Assembly: GCF_004341395.1 (NCBI RefSeq)
Contig: NZ_SLXT01000019.1
Coordinates: 1-64,000, forward strand
Reading direction: 5' to 3'
Origin: Heliophilum fasciatum
Lineage (GTDB): Bacteria > Bacillota > Desulfitobacteriia > Heliobacteriales > Heliobacteriaceae
DNA length: 64,000 nucleotides
Made by a program: the position numbers and the translations under genes
Shown here: positions 27,133-35,547 of the stretch, one piece after another
How the letters are laid out: the number at the start of each line of letters is the position of its first letter
Numbering within the stretch: the stretch's first letter is position 1
Notes under the pieces: generated by a model
What the model was told of the DNA's origin: nothing
The model's database searches: none
What the model saw: the letters and a program-made list of their open reading frames with translations, nothing else

Positions 27133-28119
27133 TTATGGCCGGGCACAGTCACCGGCTTCACCGCCCAGCACCTCCAACCCATGGGACAATACTGGGAGAA
27201 TCACGGCCAGACATTCGCGAACCGCCTTGGGGCTTCCCGGCAGATTGACGATCAGCGTGCGCCGGCGGATACCGGCAATCCCCCGGGTTAACATGGCCCG
27301 ATTAGTCACCTTGGCACTTTCCGCGCGCATCGCCTCGGCAAGCCCTGGTACCAACCGGTCGATCACATCACCGGTCGCTTCCGGCGTCACATCACGAGGC
27401 GCAAAACCGGTGCCGCCCGTCGTCAAAAGCAAATCAACGTGCAGTTCATCGGCCATCATGCGCATGGCCGCCGCCAACTCCGCTCGATCATCAGAAACTA
27501 CCTGGTAACCAACGACCTCCGCACCAAGCGCTGTCAGTTGCTCGCGAATCACCGCGCCGGAACCGTCGACCCGTTCGCCGCGGCTACCCTTATCGGATGC
27601 GGTCACAATGCCTACACGCCAAGGTCGATCCTGTCCCGTTCGGGCAACGCTGGCCCTGGACTCCGGCGGAAGCACGATCACGGGATCGCCGACCTGCACG
27701 GCACCGCCGGCGATCACCCGCATAAAGATCCCTTCCCGAGGCATAACGCAATCGCCGGCTTGCTCATAGATGGCACAGCGCGAATGACATTCCTTACCGA
27801 TCTGGGTCACCTCACCGATGGCAGTTCCACCAATCTTCAGCCGTGTGCCTACAGGTAGGGAAACCAAATCGAGCCCTACGGTGGTTAAGTTCTCGGCAAA
27901 ATCACCGGGATGAACTGATAACCCTTGCGCCCGCATCTTTTCAATGCTTTCCAGCGCCAACAAACTGACTTGCCGATGCCAGGGCCCACCATGGGCATCG
28001 CCTTCCAAACCAAAATCCGGCCGCAGGATACCACGGCCGGTGTTTATTTTGCGCGTACCTTTCTGTTCACTGCTACATACCGCCACCAGATGGCCCACGG
28101 ACCTCTGTTTTTCGTTCAT
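27133..28119 (-). CDS. MOSC domain-MogA/MoaB fusion protein
   Basis: A 328-residue fusion. Residues about 1-150 are a MOSC domain: [47 protein letters not shown] and [11 protein letters not shown], with a conserved Cys. Residues about 165-325 are a MoaB/Mog domain: [40 protein letters not shown] and [16 protein letters not shown]. The Mog half adenylylates molybdopterin. MOSC domains handle sulfur transfer or bind molybdenum cofactor. The ATG at 28119 overlaps the moaC stop (ATGA), so translation is coupled, which supports a role in molybdenum cofactor maturation. Confidence 0.9.
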   Translation of the reverse strand: MNEKQRSVGHLVAVCSSEQKGTRKINTGRGILRPDFGLEGDAHGGPWHRQVSLLALESIEKMRAQGLSVHPGDFAENLTTVGLDLVSLPVGTRLKIGGTAIGEVTQIGKECHSRCAIYEQAGDCVMPREGIFMRVIAGGAVQVGDPVIVLPPESRASVARTGQDRPWRVGIVTASDKGSRGERVDGSGAVIREQLTALGAEVVGYQVVSDDRAELAAAMRMMADELHVDLLLTTGGTGFAPRDVTPEATGDVIDRLVPGLAEAMRAESAKVTNRAMLTRGIAGIRRRTLIVNLPGSPKAVRECLAVILPVLSHGLEVLGGEAGDCARP

Positions 28120-28607
28120 CGCACTGCTTCCTTCCGGACAAAGTGGCCGCTCCGGCCACCTTGCTTTTCCAGCAACCGGATTTCCCCAATGACCATCGAC
28201 CGGTCCATCGCCTTGCACATGTCATAGATCGTCAGACCGGCCACCGTCACCGCCGTCAACGCTTCCATTTCCACGCCGGTCTTGCCGGTCGTCGTCACCT
28301 GCGCGGTGATCATCACCTGCGATGCTCCTTCATCGAGCTCAAAGTCAACGGCCACACGATGCAGCATCAACGCATGGCACAGGGGAATCAACTCGGGCGT
28401 ACGTTTGGCTGCCATGATGGCTGCCACGCGGGCCACACTCAGCACATCGCCCTTCGCCAGCGTACCTTCCCGGATGCGCCGCAGCGTTGCCGGCGCCATC
28501 ATGACCGTTCCGCGCGCCACCGCCCGCCGCTCAGTATCGGCCTTGGCCCCCACGTCGACCATGTGCGCCTGTCCCTGTTCATCAAAATGGCTCAAGGGAT
28601 CTTGCAC
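28116..28607 (-). CDS. moaC: Cyclic pyranopterin monophosphate synthase
   Basis: A 163-residue MoaC, converting the MoaA product to cPMP. Motifs are [57 protein letters not shown] and [13 protein letters not shown], with the catalytic Lys and His in these segments. moaA is not in the window. The ATG lies 18 bases after the KimA-like permease gene. Confidence 0.96.
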   Translation of the reverse strand: MQDPLSHFDEQGQAHMVDVGAKADTERRAVARGTVMMAPATLRRIREGTLAKGDVLSVARVAAIMAAKRTPELIPLCHALMLHRVAVDFELDEGASQVMITAQVTTTGKTGVEMEALTAVTVAGLTIYDMCKAMDRSMVIGEIRLLEKQGGRSGHFVRKEAVR

Positions 28608-28625
28608 CGTGCACCGCTCCTTCCT

Positions 28626-30365
28626 TTAGATGATCAACCGCACGCCACCCAGTTCAGCCAGATTATAAGGAATCCCCGCACCGGGCGAACCCATAAACAT
28701 AAAATTCATCGGAATCCCCCAGGACTGCGAAAGTTCTTGCACCAGTTCGGGACTGAATTTGCCTTCGATCACGACGACTTCAATATCAATCTCCGGATAG
28801 ACGCGGTCAAAAAACTCCACATCCTCATACAAACGTGGCGGCACCTCCGCACCGTCACGGACGATCGTCACAATCTTGATCCGGTTCGTATGTTCGTTAT
28901 TGCGCACATACTGAAGCGCCAAGTTTAGGTTAGCCGGATCGGCACCCCGGGTAAAAAACACGACTTGCTGCGAGTTGATCTGCTCGACCTTCGTCTCGAT
29001 CATCTCCGTCATCTGCGACGTCCACCCGGAAATCCGCGTATTGATCGCCCGGATCAAAAACAAACAAGCTTCCAGCAAGGCAATCCGGTTGAGCATGGTA
29101 AACACAATGATTACCGTAGGCAAAAAATACTGTAAAAAAATCTGCACATATTTCGGGTTCATGATCACCGTACCGGTCAGCGCCGCCAGCACCGCACCAA
29201 TCGCCAAAAGCGCTACCGGCCAGGCTGCCTGCACAGGCCGGTTCAACCCACCGCGCCGGATCTTCAAGAGCAAATTACCGATGCCAAAGAGCGCCATCAC
29301 CGCCAAAAAGCTAAGCGAATAGACCCCGGCCAGCGCCGGCAGTTCACCGGCCGTCACGAGCAACACCGAAACACAAAGCACAAAAAAAGCGATCACAATC
29401 CGGTGCTGCGTGCCGTAGCGATTTTTTTTCAGCAAATACTGGGGCAAACAGCGATCAAGCACCATCCGGTGCACCAACCCGGTCACACCCACATACGACG
29501 TCAACACGGCACCGCTCAACACCAGCGCCGCATCGACGGCCACCATCACCGTCAGCCAAGGGCCGCCGGCCATGCCGCCCAGATAGGAAAGTAGTGCTTC
29601 CTTATTCCCCAGGATCTCGCCCATCGGCAAAAGCGCCAAGGCTAGAAAAGCAATCGACGGGTTGATCACCGTCACCGCCAGCCACATATTACGCAACGTC
29701 TTGGGAAAGACGCCCCGTTCCTGTTCCTCCACAAAGTTAGCCGAACTTTCAAAGCCAGAGATGCCCAACATGGCTGCCGAAAAGCCGAAAAACAGCGCCA
29801 TGCCGATACTGCCTTCGATGGGCAGTGCATAATTGGCCATCAAGATAGCTGTGCCTTTTTGCAGGAAAATCCAGAACCCCGTCACGATCAGCATGCCCAG
29901 CGTCGTCAAGTGCAAAAGAAAAATCCCGGTGGCCACCTTCGCCGACTCACCGATACCGATGATCGTCAAGGCCATGAATAAGGCTAAAAGAGCAATCGTC
30001 GCCAACACCACCGGCAAATCCACCCATAGCGTGTGCAAGTAGTGCATAGCCTCATTGGCCGAGATGACCGCCGTCGCCATATAGGACAGCAAGGTAAAGC
30101 ATGCCGCCAGCGAAGCGATGAATTTGCTCGTGGTGTTGAGCAACGCATTATAGGCACCACCGTTCAACGGCAGCGCCCCGACCACTTCCGCATAAATTTT
30201 GCGGTACATGAACAGCACCAGCGAAACCATCAGCAAGGAAACCCAGGCCCATTTCCCGGCATAGGCAATCGCCAGGGCCGATACATACAAGCACGATGAC
30301 GTAATATCATTGCCACAAATCGCGGTCGCTGCTAATTCGTTGAGTTTCCCGTTCTTCTCACTCAT
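28626..30365 (-). CDS. APC-family permease, KimA-like potassium transporter
   Basis: A 579-residue protein with about 12 membrane helices and a cytoplasmic C-terminal domain of about 130 residues (after ISGWTSQMTEMIETK). The N-terminus NELAATAICGNDITSSCLYV and the loop GGAYNALLNTTSKF are like KimA (formerly YdaO), a high-affinity K+/H+ symporter regulated by c-di-AMP. A generic amino acid permease is the alternative. The ATG follows AGGAACGG. It has its own likely promoter (30439-30466). KtrAB is 8 kb away, so two K+ uptake systems would be present. No classic ydaO-type c-di-AMP riboswitch is seen upstream. Confidence 0.75.
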   Translation of the reverse strand: MSEKNGKLNELAATAICGNDITSSCLYVSALAIAYAGKWAWVSLLMVSLVLFMYRKIYAEVVGALPLNGGAYNALLNTTSKFIASLAACFTLLSYMATAVISANEAMHYLHTLWVDLPVVLATIALLALFMALTIIGIGESAKVATGIFLLHLTTLGMLIVTGFWIFLQKGTAILMANYALPIEGSIGMALFFGFSAAMLGISGFESSANFVEEQERGVFPKTLRNMWLAVTVINPSIAFLALALLPMGEILGNKEALLSYLGGMAGGPWLTVMVAVDAALVLSGAVLTSYVGVTGLVHRMVLDRCLPQYLLKKNRYGTQHRIVIAFFVLCVSVLLVTAGELPALAGVYSLSFLAVMALFGIGNLLLKIRRGGLNRPVQAAWPVALLAIGAVLAALTGTVIMNPKYVQIFLQYFLPTVIIVFTMLNRIALLEACLFLIRAINTRISGWTSQMTEMIETKVEQINSQQVVFFTRGADPANLNLALQYVRNNEHTNRIKIVTIVRDGAEVPPRLYEDVEFFDRVYPEIDIEVVVIEGKFSPELVQELSQSWGIPMNFMFMGSPGAGIPYNLAELGGVRLII

Positions 30366-30438
30366 TTTACCGTTCCTATCTTTTCTGCCGCCCTGTTTTT
30401 TCTACTGTCCCGATCTTTTCCTGGGCGTTACTATCCGT

Positions 30439-30466
30439 ATTATACCGCACCGTTGGCGCGATGCAA
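30439..30466 (-). promoter_or_regulatory. Promoter of the KimA-like permease gene
   Basis: Minus strand TTGCAT, 16 bases, TATAAT; an alternative TTGTTG gives a 19-base spacer. It is downstream of the terminator at 30493-30511, so the permease does not need read-through from the small RNA. Confidence 0.6.
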
Positions 30467-30492
30467 CAACCCTGTGACCGGCATGGAGCCAC

Positions 30493-30639
30493 AAAAAAAG
30501 CAAGGCGGTAAACGACCCAGCATCCAGCAACAAACCAGCTATCTCAGCACGCCTCCCTGGGAAGAGTAACTGCATAACTATTCTTGTCGATGGTATCTCG
30601 GAACATTACCGCCTTGCACCCTTAGTATGTTTCAGGCCG
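30493..30639 (-). ncRNA. Candidate free-standing rod-shaped small RNA
   Basis: A region of about 147 nt bounded by a promoter (30646-30675) and a 7-U terminator. The ends pair perfectly over 12 bp (GCAAGGCGGTAA at 30606-30617 with TTACCGCCTTGC at 30500-30511). Inside, matching segments continue as one irregular rod: CCA.CGACAA/UUGUUG.UGG, AGUUAU/AUAGCU and CAG/CUG, closing in a UCCCAG loop. No ORF with a ribosome binding site was found. The shape recalls small regulatory rods such as 6S RNA, but it is short and I see no diagnostic 6S sequence. A riboswitch leader is the other option, though the downstream gene has its own promoter. Confidence 0.5.
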
Positions 30640-30645
30640 CAACAG

Positions 30646-30675
30646 GCTATACCAATGGAAAATTATTTATTTCAA
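30646..30675 (-). promoter_or_regulatory. Promoter of the candidate small RNA
   Basis: TTGAAA, 18 bases, TATAGC on the minus strand, just after the stop of the PotD-like gene. Confidence 0.5.
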
Positions 30676-30713
30676 CGCATGACCTATCTTATCCTGCAGT
30701 CCACGCAAGCTTG

Positions 30714-31787
30714 TTAGTTCGCTATCCGGAATAGCCACCGCAACATCGTCCAGTACCGATCATAGACGGGTTGCATATCCCCCACATCAGTAAACTGCTC
30801 TGCGCGCTTGAGATGTGGGTTCACATGGATCATCAGATTGGTAAGGTATTCCCTGCTGTGCAGCTCCAGCGCTTTTTTATTGGGATTGCTATACTCGATC
30901 CATTCATAGTTTTTCACACTTACTTCCGGTTCCAGCAGATAGTTGATGAATTGTTCCGCCTGCTGTTTATGCTTAGCCCCCTTGGGAATGGCCAACGAAT
31001 CAATCCACAGCATCGTTCCCTCTTGGGGCACGCTAAACTCCACATTTGGGTTATGCTTATGAATAAAGGCGGCATCGCCGGCCCAAACCGTACCAATCCA
31101 ATACTCATTCGATATAAACTTCTCTTTAATCGTCTCCGAATCAAAGGCCATCACATTGGGTAGCAGCTTTTGCAGATCCGTAAAGGCAACCTTAATCTGC
31201 ACCTCATCATTAGTGCTGTTCGAGAACCCATTCTTGATCAAGCCCATGCCCAAGATTTCCCGGGGATCATTTAAGAGCGCCACACGCCCTTTGTATGCCG
31301 GGTTCCATAGTTCCTGCCAACTTTCCGGCTTTGTCTTGACATACTCCCGGTTGTAAGCAATCCCGGTTACACCCCATGTATACACGATGGAGTATGTTTC
31401 CTTGGAATCAAAAAATAACGTCTGAAAGTTATCCCGCAAGTTCCGCGCATTCGGAATATTACCTTTGTTGAATTCGGCAAGAAGCCCTAATTGAACCAGC
31501 TTGTCCACCATATAATCGGTCGGTACGATCAAATCATAGTCCGCACTTCCCGTTTGGATTTTCTTAAGCATTTCCTCATTGCTGGAGAAAACATCATATT
31601 TCACTTTGATGCCATACTTCTTCTCAAAGTCGGCCAGCACTTCCGGGTTAAAATAACCCGGCCAGCTATAGATATGGAGTACTTTGTCTCCCGACGCTTG
31701 GCCGTTTTTGACCGCTCCTGCGCCACAATCCGTAAGCAGCCCCAGCCACAACAACGCCACAATACCCAGTGACATCCACTTGCGCAA
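30714..31787 (-). CDS. PotD-like spermidine/putrescine-binding lipoprotein, copy 2
   Basis: A 357-residue family 1 solute-binding lipoprotein. It has a signal sequence with lipobox-like LLTDCGAG, then VLHIYSWPGYFNPEVLADFE, YDLIVPTDYMVDKLVQLG and WIDSLAIPKGAKHKQQAEQF, all characteristic of PotD/PotF. TTG start with AGGAGGGG upstream. It is a close paralogue of the next gene. No polyamine permease or ATPase genes adjoin, so it must work with components elsewhere or as a binding or sensor protein. Ligand is inferred from the family only. Confidence 0.85.
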   Translation of the reverse strand: MRKWMSLGIVALLWLGLLTDCGAGAVKNGQASGDKVLHIYSWPGYFNPEVLADFEKKYGIKVKYDVFSSNEEMLKKIQTGSADYDLIVPTDYMVDKLVQLGLLAEFNKGNIPNARNLRDNFQTLFFDSKETYSIVYTWGVTGIAYNREYVKTKPESWQELWNPAYKGRVALLNDPREILGMGLIKNGFSNSTNDEVQIKVAFTDLQKLLPNVMAFDSETIKEKFISNEYWIGTVWAGDAAFIHKHNPNVEFSVPQEGTMLWIDSLAIPKGAKHKQQAEQFINYLLEPEVSVKNYEWIEYSNPNKKALELHSREYLTNLMIHVNPHLKRAEQFTDVGDMQPVYDRYWTMLRWLFRIAN

Positions 31788-31818
31788 CCCATCCCCTCCT
31801 TCCCCTAGTCATTACCGG

Positions 31819-31846
31819 AAAAAAAGCAGCAAGGCTGTGCCTTGCT
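31819..31846 (-). terminator. Intrinsic terminator between the two PotD-like genes
   Basis: AGCAAGGC-ACA-GCCTTGCT stem, then GCTTTTTTT on the minus strand. Confidence 0.85.
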
Positions 31847-31883
31847 AAGATGATCTCAATATCGTTATCTATCGTCTCTTCCT

Positions 31884-32969
31884 TTAATCCCGCCAGGACT
31901 TTAACATCTCCCAGTACCGATTATACAAGGGTTGTGCTTCATCCATATCCGTAAACCATTCCGTCCGCTCCAGCTGTTCCTTACTCATGTTCAGGATCGG
32001 GTTGCTACGGTAGGCCTCACTGTGCAGGGCCATTGCTTTTTCATTCGGGTCGCCATAGCCAATGGCTTCATAATTGCGCGCACTCACTTCCGGTTCCAGC
32101 AGATAATTGATAAACTGCTCGGCCAGTTGTTTGTTCTTGGCCCCCTTGGGAATCGCCATGGTATCCGCCCAGATCGCGGCACCTTCCTTCGGGATCACAA
32201 ATTCTACATCAGGGTTACTCTTTTGAATATACAATGCATCGCCGGACCAGACCGTACCAATCCAAGCATCATTGGCAATAAACTTCTGCCGGATCATATC
32301 CGAATCCAATGACATGACGCCCGGCATCAATGTTTTCAGATCCGCATAAGCGATGCTCAGTTGTTGCTCATCTTTGGTGCTGTTCGAGAACCCATTCTTT
32401 TTCAAGGCCATGCCCAGCACATCCCGCTCATCTATTACGAGGATGACCCGTTCCTTATACTGCGGATTCCACAGATCCTGCCAGCTTTCCGGCTTCGTTT
32501 TCACGAATTTTTTATTGTAAGCGATCCCGGTAATCCCGGTGGTGTAGACGACAGAATATTGGTTTTCCGGGTCAAAAAAAGGCGCCCGAAAGTTGCTTTG
32601 CAAATTCGACAGATTGGGAATATTGGCTTTGTCCAGTTCGGCCAGCATGCCCAGTTTGCTCATCTTGCTCACCATATAATCCGTTGGCTGGATCAAATCA
32701 TACTTGGTCGGACCAGCTTGCATCTTGACCAACAGTTCTTGGTTATTGGAGTAGGCATCGTAAACAATCTTGACACCGTATTTTTTTTCAAAATCATCGA
32801 GCACCGACGGTGCAAAATAGTCCGTCCACCCGTAGATATTCAGCACTTTCTCCTTGGTTTTGCCGCCTTGCGAGGTACTTTGCGACGCGCTCTCCGCTCC
32901 GCAGCCGGTCAGCATGCCCGCCATGCCAACTACAGCCAGCATGATCGAGAGCCATTTTCTCAACTGCAT
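31884..32969 (-). CDS. PotD-like spermidine/putrescine-binding lipoprotein, copy 1
   Basis: 361 residues with lipobox GMLTGCGAES and a Ser/Gln-rich linker. The core VLNIYGWTDYFAPSVLDDFE, YDLIQPTDYMVSKMSKLG and WADTMAIPKGAKNKQLAEQF parallels the neighbouring copy along its whole length, so the two arose by tandem duplication. A strong terminator separates them, so they are separately expressed. Good AAGGGGGA before the ATG. Confidence 0.87.
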   Translation of the reverse strand: MQLRKWLSIMLAVVGMAGMLTGCGAESASQSTSQGGKTKEKVLNIYGWTDYFAPSVLDDFEKKYGVKIVYDAYSNNQELLVKMQAGPTKYDLIQPTDYMVSKMSKLGMLAELDKANIPNLSNLQSNFRAPFFDPENQYSVVYTTGITGIAYNKKFVKTKPESWQDLWNPQYKERVILVIDERDVLGMALKKNGFSNSTKDEQQLSIAYADLKTLMPGVMSLDSDMIRQKFIANDAWIGTVWSGDALYIQKSNPDVEFVIPKEGAAIWADTMAIPKGAKNKQLAEQFINYLLEPEVSARNYEAIGYGDPNEKAMALHSEAYRSNPILNMSKEQLERTEWFTDMDEAQPLYNRYWEMLKSWRD

Positions 32970-33059
32970 ACGCTTGTCCCCCTTGACCCGTTCTTCGTCG
33001 CCACCGGCATCGCGCCTGTCGATTTGCTACTTTCTACTTCGACGTCATTATGCTATTTC

Positions 33060-35303
33060 CTACTCCGCCGGACGCATGCTCAACGAAATCCGTCCGCGTT
33101 CCAGTTCCACACCGATGACCCGCACCGTCACGGGCTGGCCCACCGATACCACTTCCAGCGGATGACGAACAAAGCGCTCGGCCAACTGCGACACATGAAC
33201 AAGTCCGTCTTGTTTGACGCCGATGTCCACAAAAGCGCCAAAGTCCACTACATTGGACACCGTGCCGGTAAGCGTCATCCCCACTTGCAGATCTTTCATT
33301 TCCAGCACGTCCGTGCGAAACGACGGCTTCGGCAGATCCTCCCGGGGATCGCGGCCCGGCCGTGACAGGGCGGCTACGATATCAGTCAACGTGGGCACCC
33401 CGATACCCAGTTCCGCGGCAACAACGGGAATATCCAGCGCCGCCAGCGCCTGGCGCAGCTTGACCATTTCCGGACTGGCTTGCGAGCCGCTGAGCACGGC
33501 GGCCGGCACACCGAGGCGCTGCAGCAGTTTTTGCGCCGCTTGATACGCTTCCGGGTGGATCGGCGTATTTTCCAGCGGATCATCGCCGCCGGGAATGCGC
33601 ACAAAGCCGGCACACTGCGTATAGGCCGCCGGACCGAGACGAGGCACTTTCAAAAGTTGGTTGCGCTTGCGAAAGCGCCCTTGTGCTTCCCGGTAGGCCA
33701 CAATGTTCTTGGCAATGGCCGGCTTGACTCCCGCTACATAGGAGAGCAGCGACGGCGACGCCGTGTTGAGATCGACACCGACGGCGTTAACACAGTCCTC
33801 GACGACGCCGGTCAACGCTTGATCGAGCCGCTTGGGCTCCACATCATGCTGATACTGGCCCACACCGATCGACTTGGGCTCAATCTTGACCAGTTCCGCT
33901 AAGGGATCTTGCAGCCGCCGGGCAATGGAAATGGCACTGCGCAGTGACACATCCAACTCCGGAAACTCCTCTGCCGCCAGTGGCGACGCCGAGTAGACCG
34001 ACGCGCCCGCTTCCGACACCATCGTGTACTGCACCGGCCGCGCCAAGTCGCGGATCGTTTCCGCAACGAGCACTTCGCTTTCCCGGCTGGCCGTACCGTT
34101 GCCGATGGCCACTATGGCCACATGATGCCGTTCGATCAACTTCACCAGTTTGGCTTGCGCTTCGGACCGTTTGTTTTGTGGTTGATGAGGGTAGATCGTC
34201 GCCACTTCGGCCAGCTTGCCCGTTTCATCGACGACGGCTAGCTTACAACCGGTCCGGTAACCCGGGTCAAAGCCCATCACCACACGGCCCCGCACCGGTT
34301 GCTGCAGGAGCAGCGGCCGCAAATTGGCGGCAAAGACCTTGATCGCCTGCTCCTCCCCTTGCTCGGTCATGGCTGCCCGCAGTTCGCGCTCAATGGCCGG
34401 CGCGATGAGCCGCTTGTAGGCATCATCGATGGCCCGGCCCACCGCTTCCACGGAGGCCGCCGGTGCACCAGGACGGGTCAACCAGCGCGTGCGCAGTTCT
34501 TGCTGCAGTTCCGGCACGGGCACTTCCAGCTTAACTGACAGCACCTTCTCCCGCTCGCCGCGATTGATCGCCAAGGTTCGGTGGGCCGGGATCCGCGCCA
34601 CCCGTTCCCGGTAATCGTAGTACATCTCATAAGGGCCGCGCACCGCTTTATCGACGGCCTGCACGACCAGTTCGCCCTTTTGCCGCGATTTTTCCCGCAT
34701 TAATCGCCGCATCTCTGCATGATCGGCGATCTCTTCGGCAATGATATCCAAAGCCCCTGCAAGCGCAGCTGCTGCATCGGCCACATCGCGCTCTTCCGAC
34801 ACATAAGCGGCAGCCAACACGTCGGGCGCTTGCGTAAGCAGTTCAGGGTTCTGCGCCAACAACGCCGTCGCCGGTTCATAAGTACGACAAACTTGTGCCA
34901 GGAGTACTTCCGCCAGCGGTCCCAAGCCTTTTTCCCGCGCCACACTGGCCCTGGTTTTGCGCTTCGGCCGGAAAGGGCGGTACAAATCCTCTACTTCCGC
35001 CAGCGAGCTTGCTTTTTTTAACGCCCCGACCCAACCATCGTCCAGCTTGCCCATTTCCTGAACCAAGCGATAGACATCAGCCTTACGGCCGTCCAAATTA
35101 CGCACATAGGCCAACCGTTCTGCCAAAGCCCGCAGTTGCACTTCGTCCATTTCCATTGTCCGTTCTTTGCGGTAACGGGCGATAAACGGGATGGTGTTTC
35201 CCTCATCCAATAACTCAATCGCCGCCTGCACACGCGGCAGCGCAATTTCCACATCGGCCGCCACGCGAGGGGCGACCGGCGATTCCCAAGGCATCGCTTC
35301 CAT
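33060..35303 (-). CDS. tex: Tex-like RNA-binding transcription accessory protein
   Basis: A 747-residue Tex. The order of regions is an N-terminal helical domain (FIARYRKERT, LYRPFRPKRKTRASVAREKG), a YqgF/RNase H-like domain (VMGFDPGYRTGCKLAVVDE), a helix-hairpin-helix region (GVDLNTASPSLLSYVAGV) and a C-terminal S1 domain (VGMTLTGTVSNVVDFGAFVD, VKQDGLVHVSQLAERFV). It binds RNA and affects transcription or translation generally. The ATG at 35303 has AAGGAG nine bases upstream; the ATG two codons earlier is too close. Divergent from the CoA-disulfide reductase gene. Confidence 0.95.
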   Translation of the reverse strand: MEAMPWESPVAPRVAADVEIALPRVQAAIELLDEGNTIPFIARYRKERTMEMDEVQLRALAERLAYVRNLDGRKADVYRLVQEMGKLDDGWVGALKKASSLAEVEDLYRPFRPKRKTRASVAREKGLGPLAEVLLAQVCRTYEPATALLAQNPELLTQAPDVLAAAYVSEERDVADAAAALAGALDIIAEEIADHAEMRRLMREKSRQKGELVVQAVDKAVRGPYEMYYDYRERVARIPAHRTLAINRGEREKVLSVKLEVPVPELQQELRTRWLTRPGAPAASVEAVGRAIDDAYKRLIAPAIERELRAAMTEQGEEQAIKVFAANLRPLLLQQPVRGRVVMGFDPGYRTGCKLAVVDETGKLAEVATIYPHQPQNKRSEAQAKLVKLIERHHVAIVAIGNGTASRESEVLVAETIRDLARPVQYTMVSEAGASVYSASPLAAEEFPELDVSLRSAISIARRLQDPLAELVKIEPKSIGVGQYQHDVEPKRLDQALTGVVEDCVNAVGVDLNTASPSLLSYVAGVKPAIAKNIVAYREAQGRFRKRNQLLKVPRLGPAAYTQCAGFVRIPGGDDPLENTPIHPEAYQAAQKLLQRLGVPAAVLSGSQASPEMVKLRQALAALDIPVVAAELGIGVPTLTDIVAALSRPGRDPREDLPKPSFRTDVLEMKDLQVGMTLTGTVSNVVDFGAFVDIGVKQDGLVHVSQLAERFVRHPLEVVSVGQPVTVRVIGVELERGRISLSMRPAE

Positions 35304-35431
35304 AGTCATTCACTCCTTCAAGAATTAGCTTTCTCTACCATACCAGTTTGGGCCATCGGGCGTCAAATTCTTCTTTGACCGCAGTCCGCAGTTCACTTTC
35401 CACCCCTTGCCAACGGCGAAGATTGGGTGTA

Positions 35432-35460
35432 TTGTATTGCATAGGGGCAGGGGGTATAAT
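35432..35460 (+). promoter_or_regulatory. Sigma-A promoter of the CoA-disulfide reductase gene
   Basis: TTGTAT, 17 bases, consensus TATAAT, about 88 bases before the ATG. Confidence 0.65.
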
Positions 35461-35547
35461 AATGGCATAGCAAATCCTGGGATAACGTGCTTTCCCCATG
35501 ACCATGGTTCACGCCATTGGCCCCCACGAAAGGAGTATGTTTTTTCT

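Noticed and set aside
30493-30617. ydaO-type c-di-AMP riboswitch upstream of the KimA-like gene
   Set aside because: None of the conserved ydaO core sequences was found, and the permease gene has its own promoter downstream of the element.
33480-33902. Plus-strand frames over tex, ktr and pur genes
   Set aside because: Antisense shadows of genes with clear family motifs; Arg/His-rich translations typical of wrong frames.
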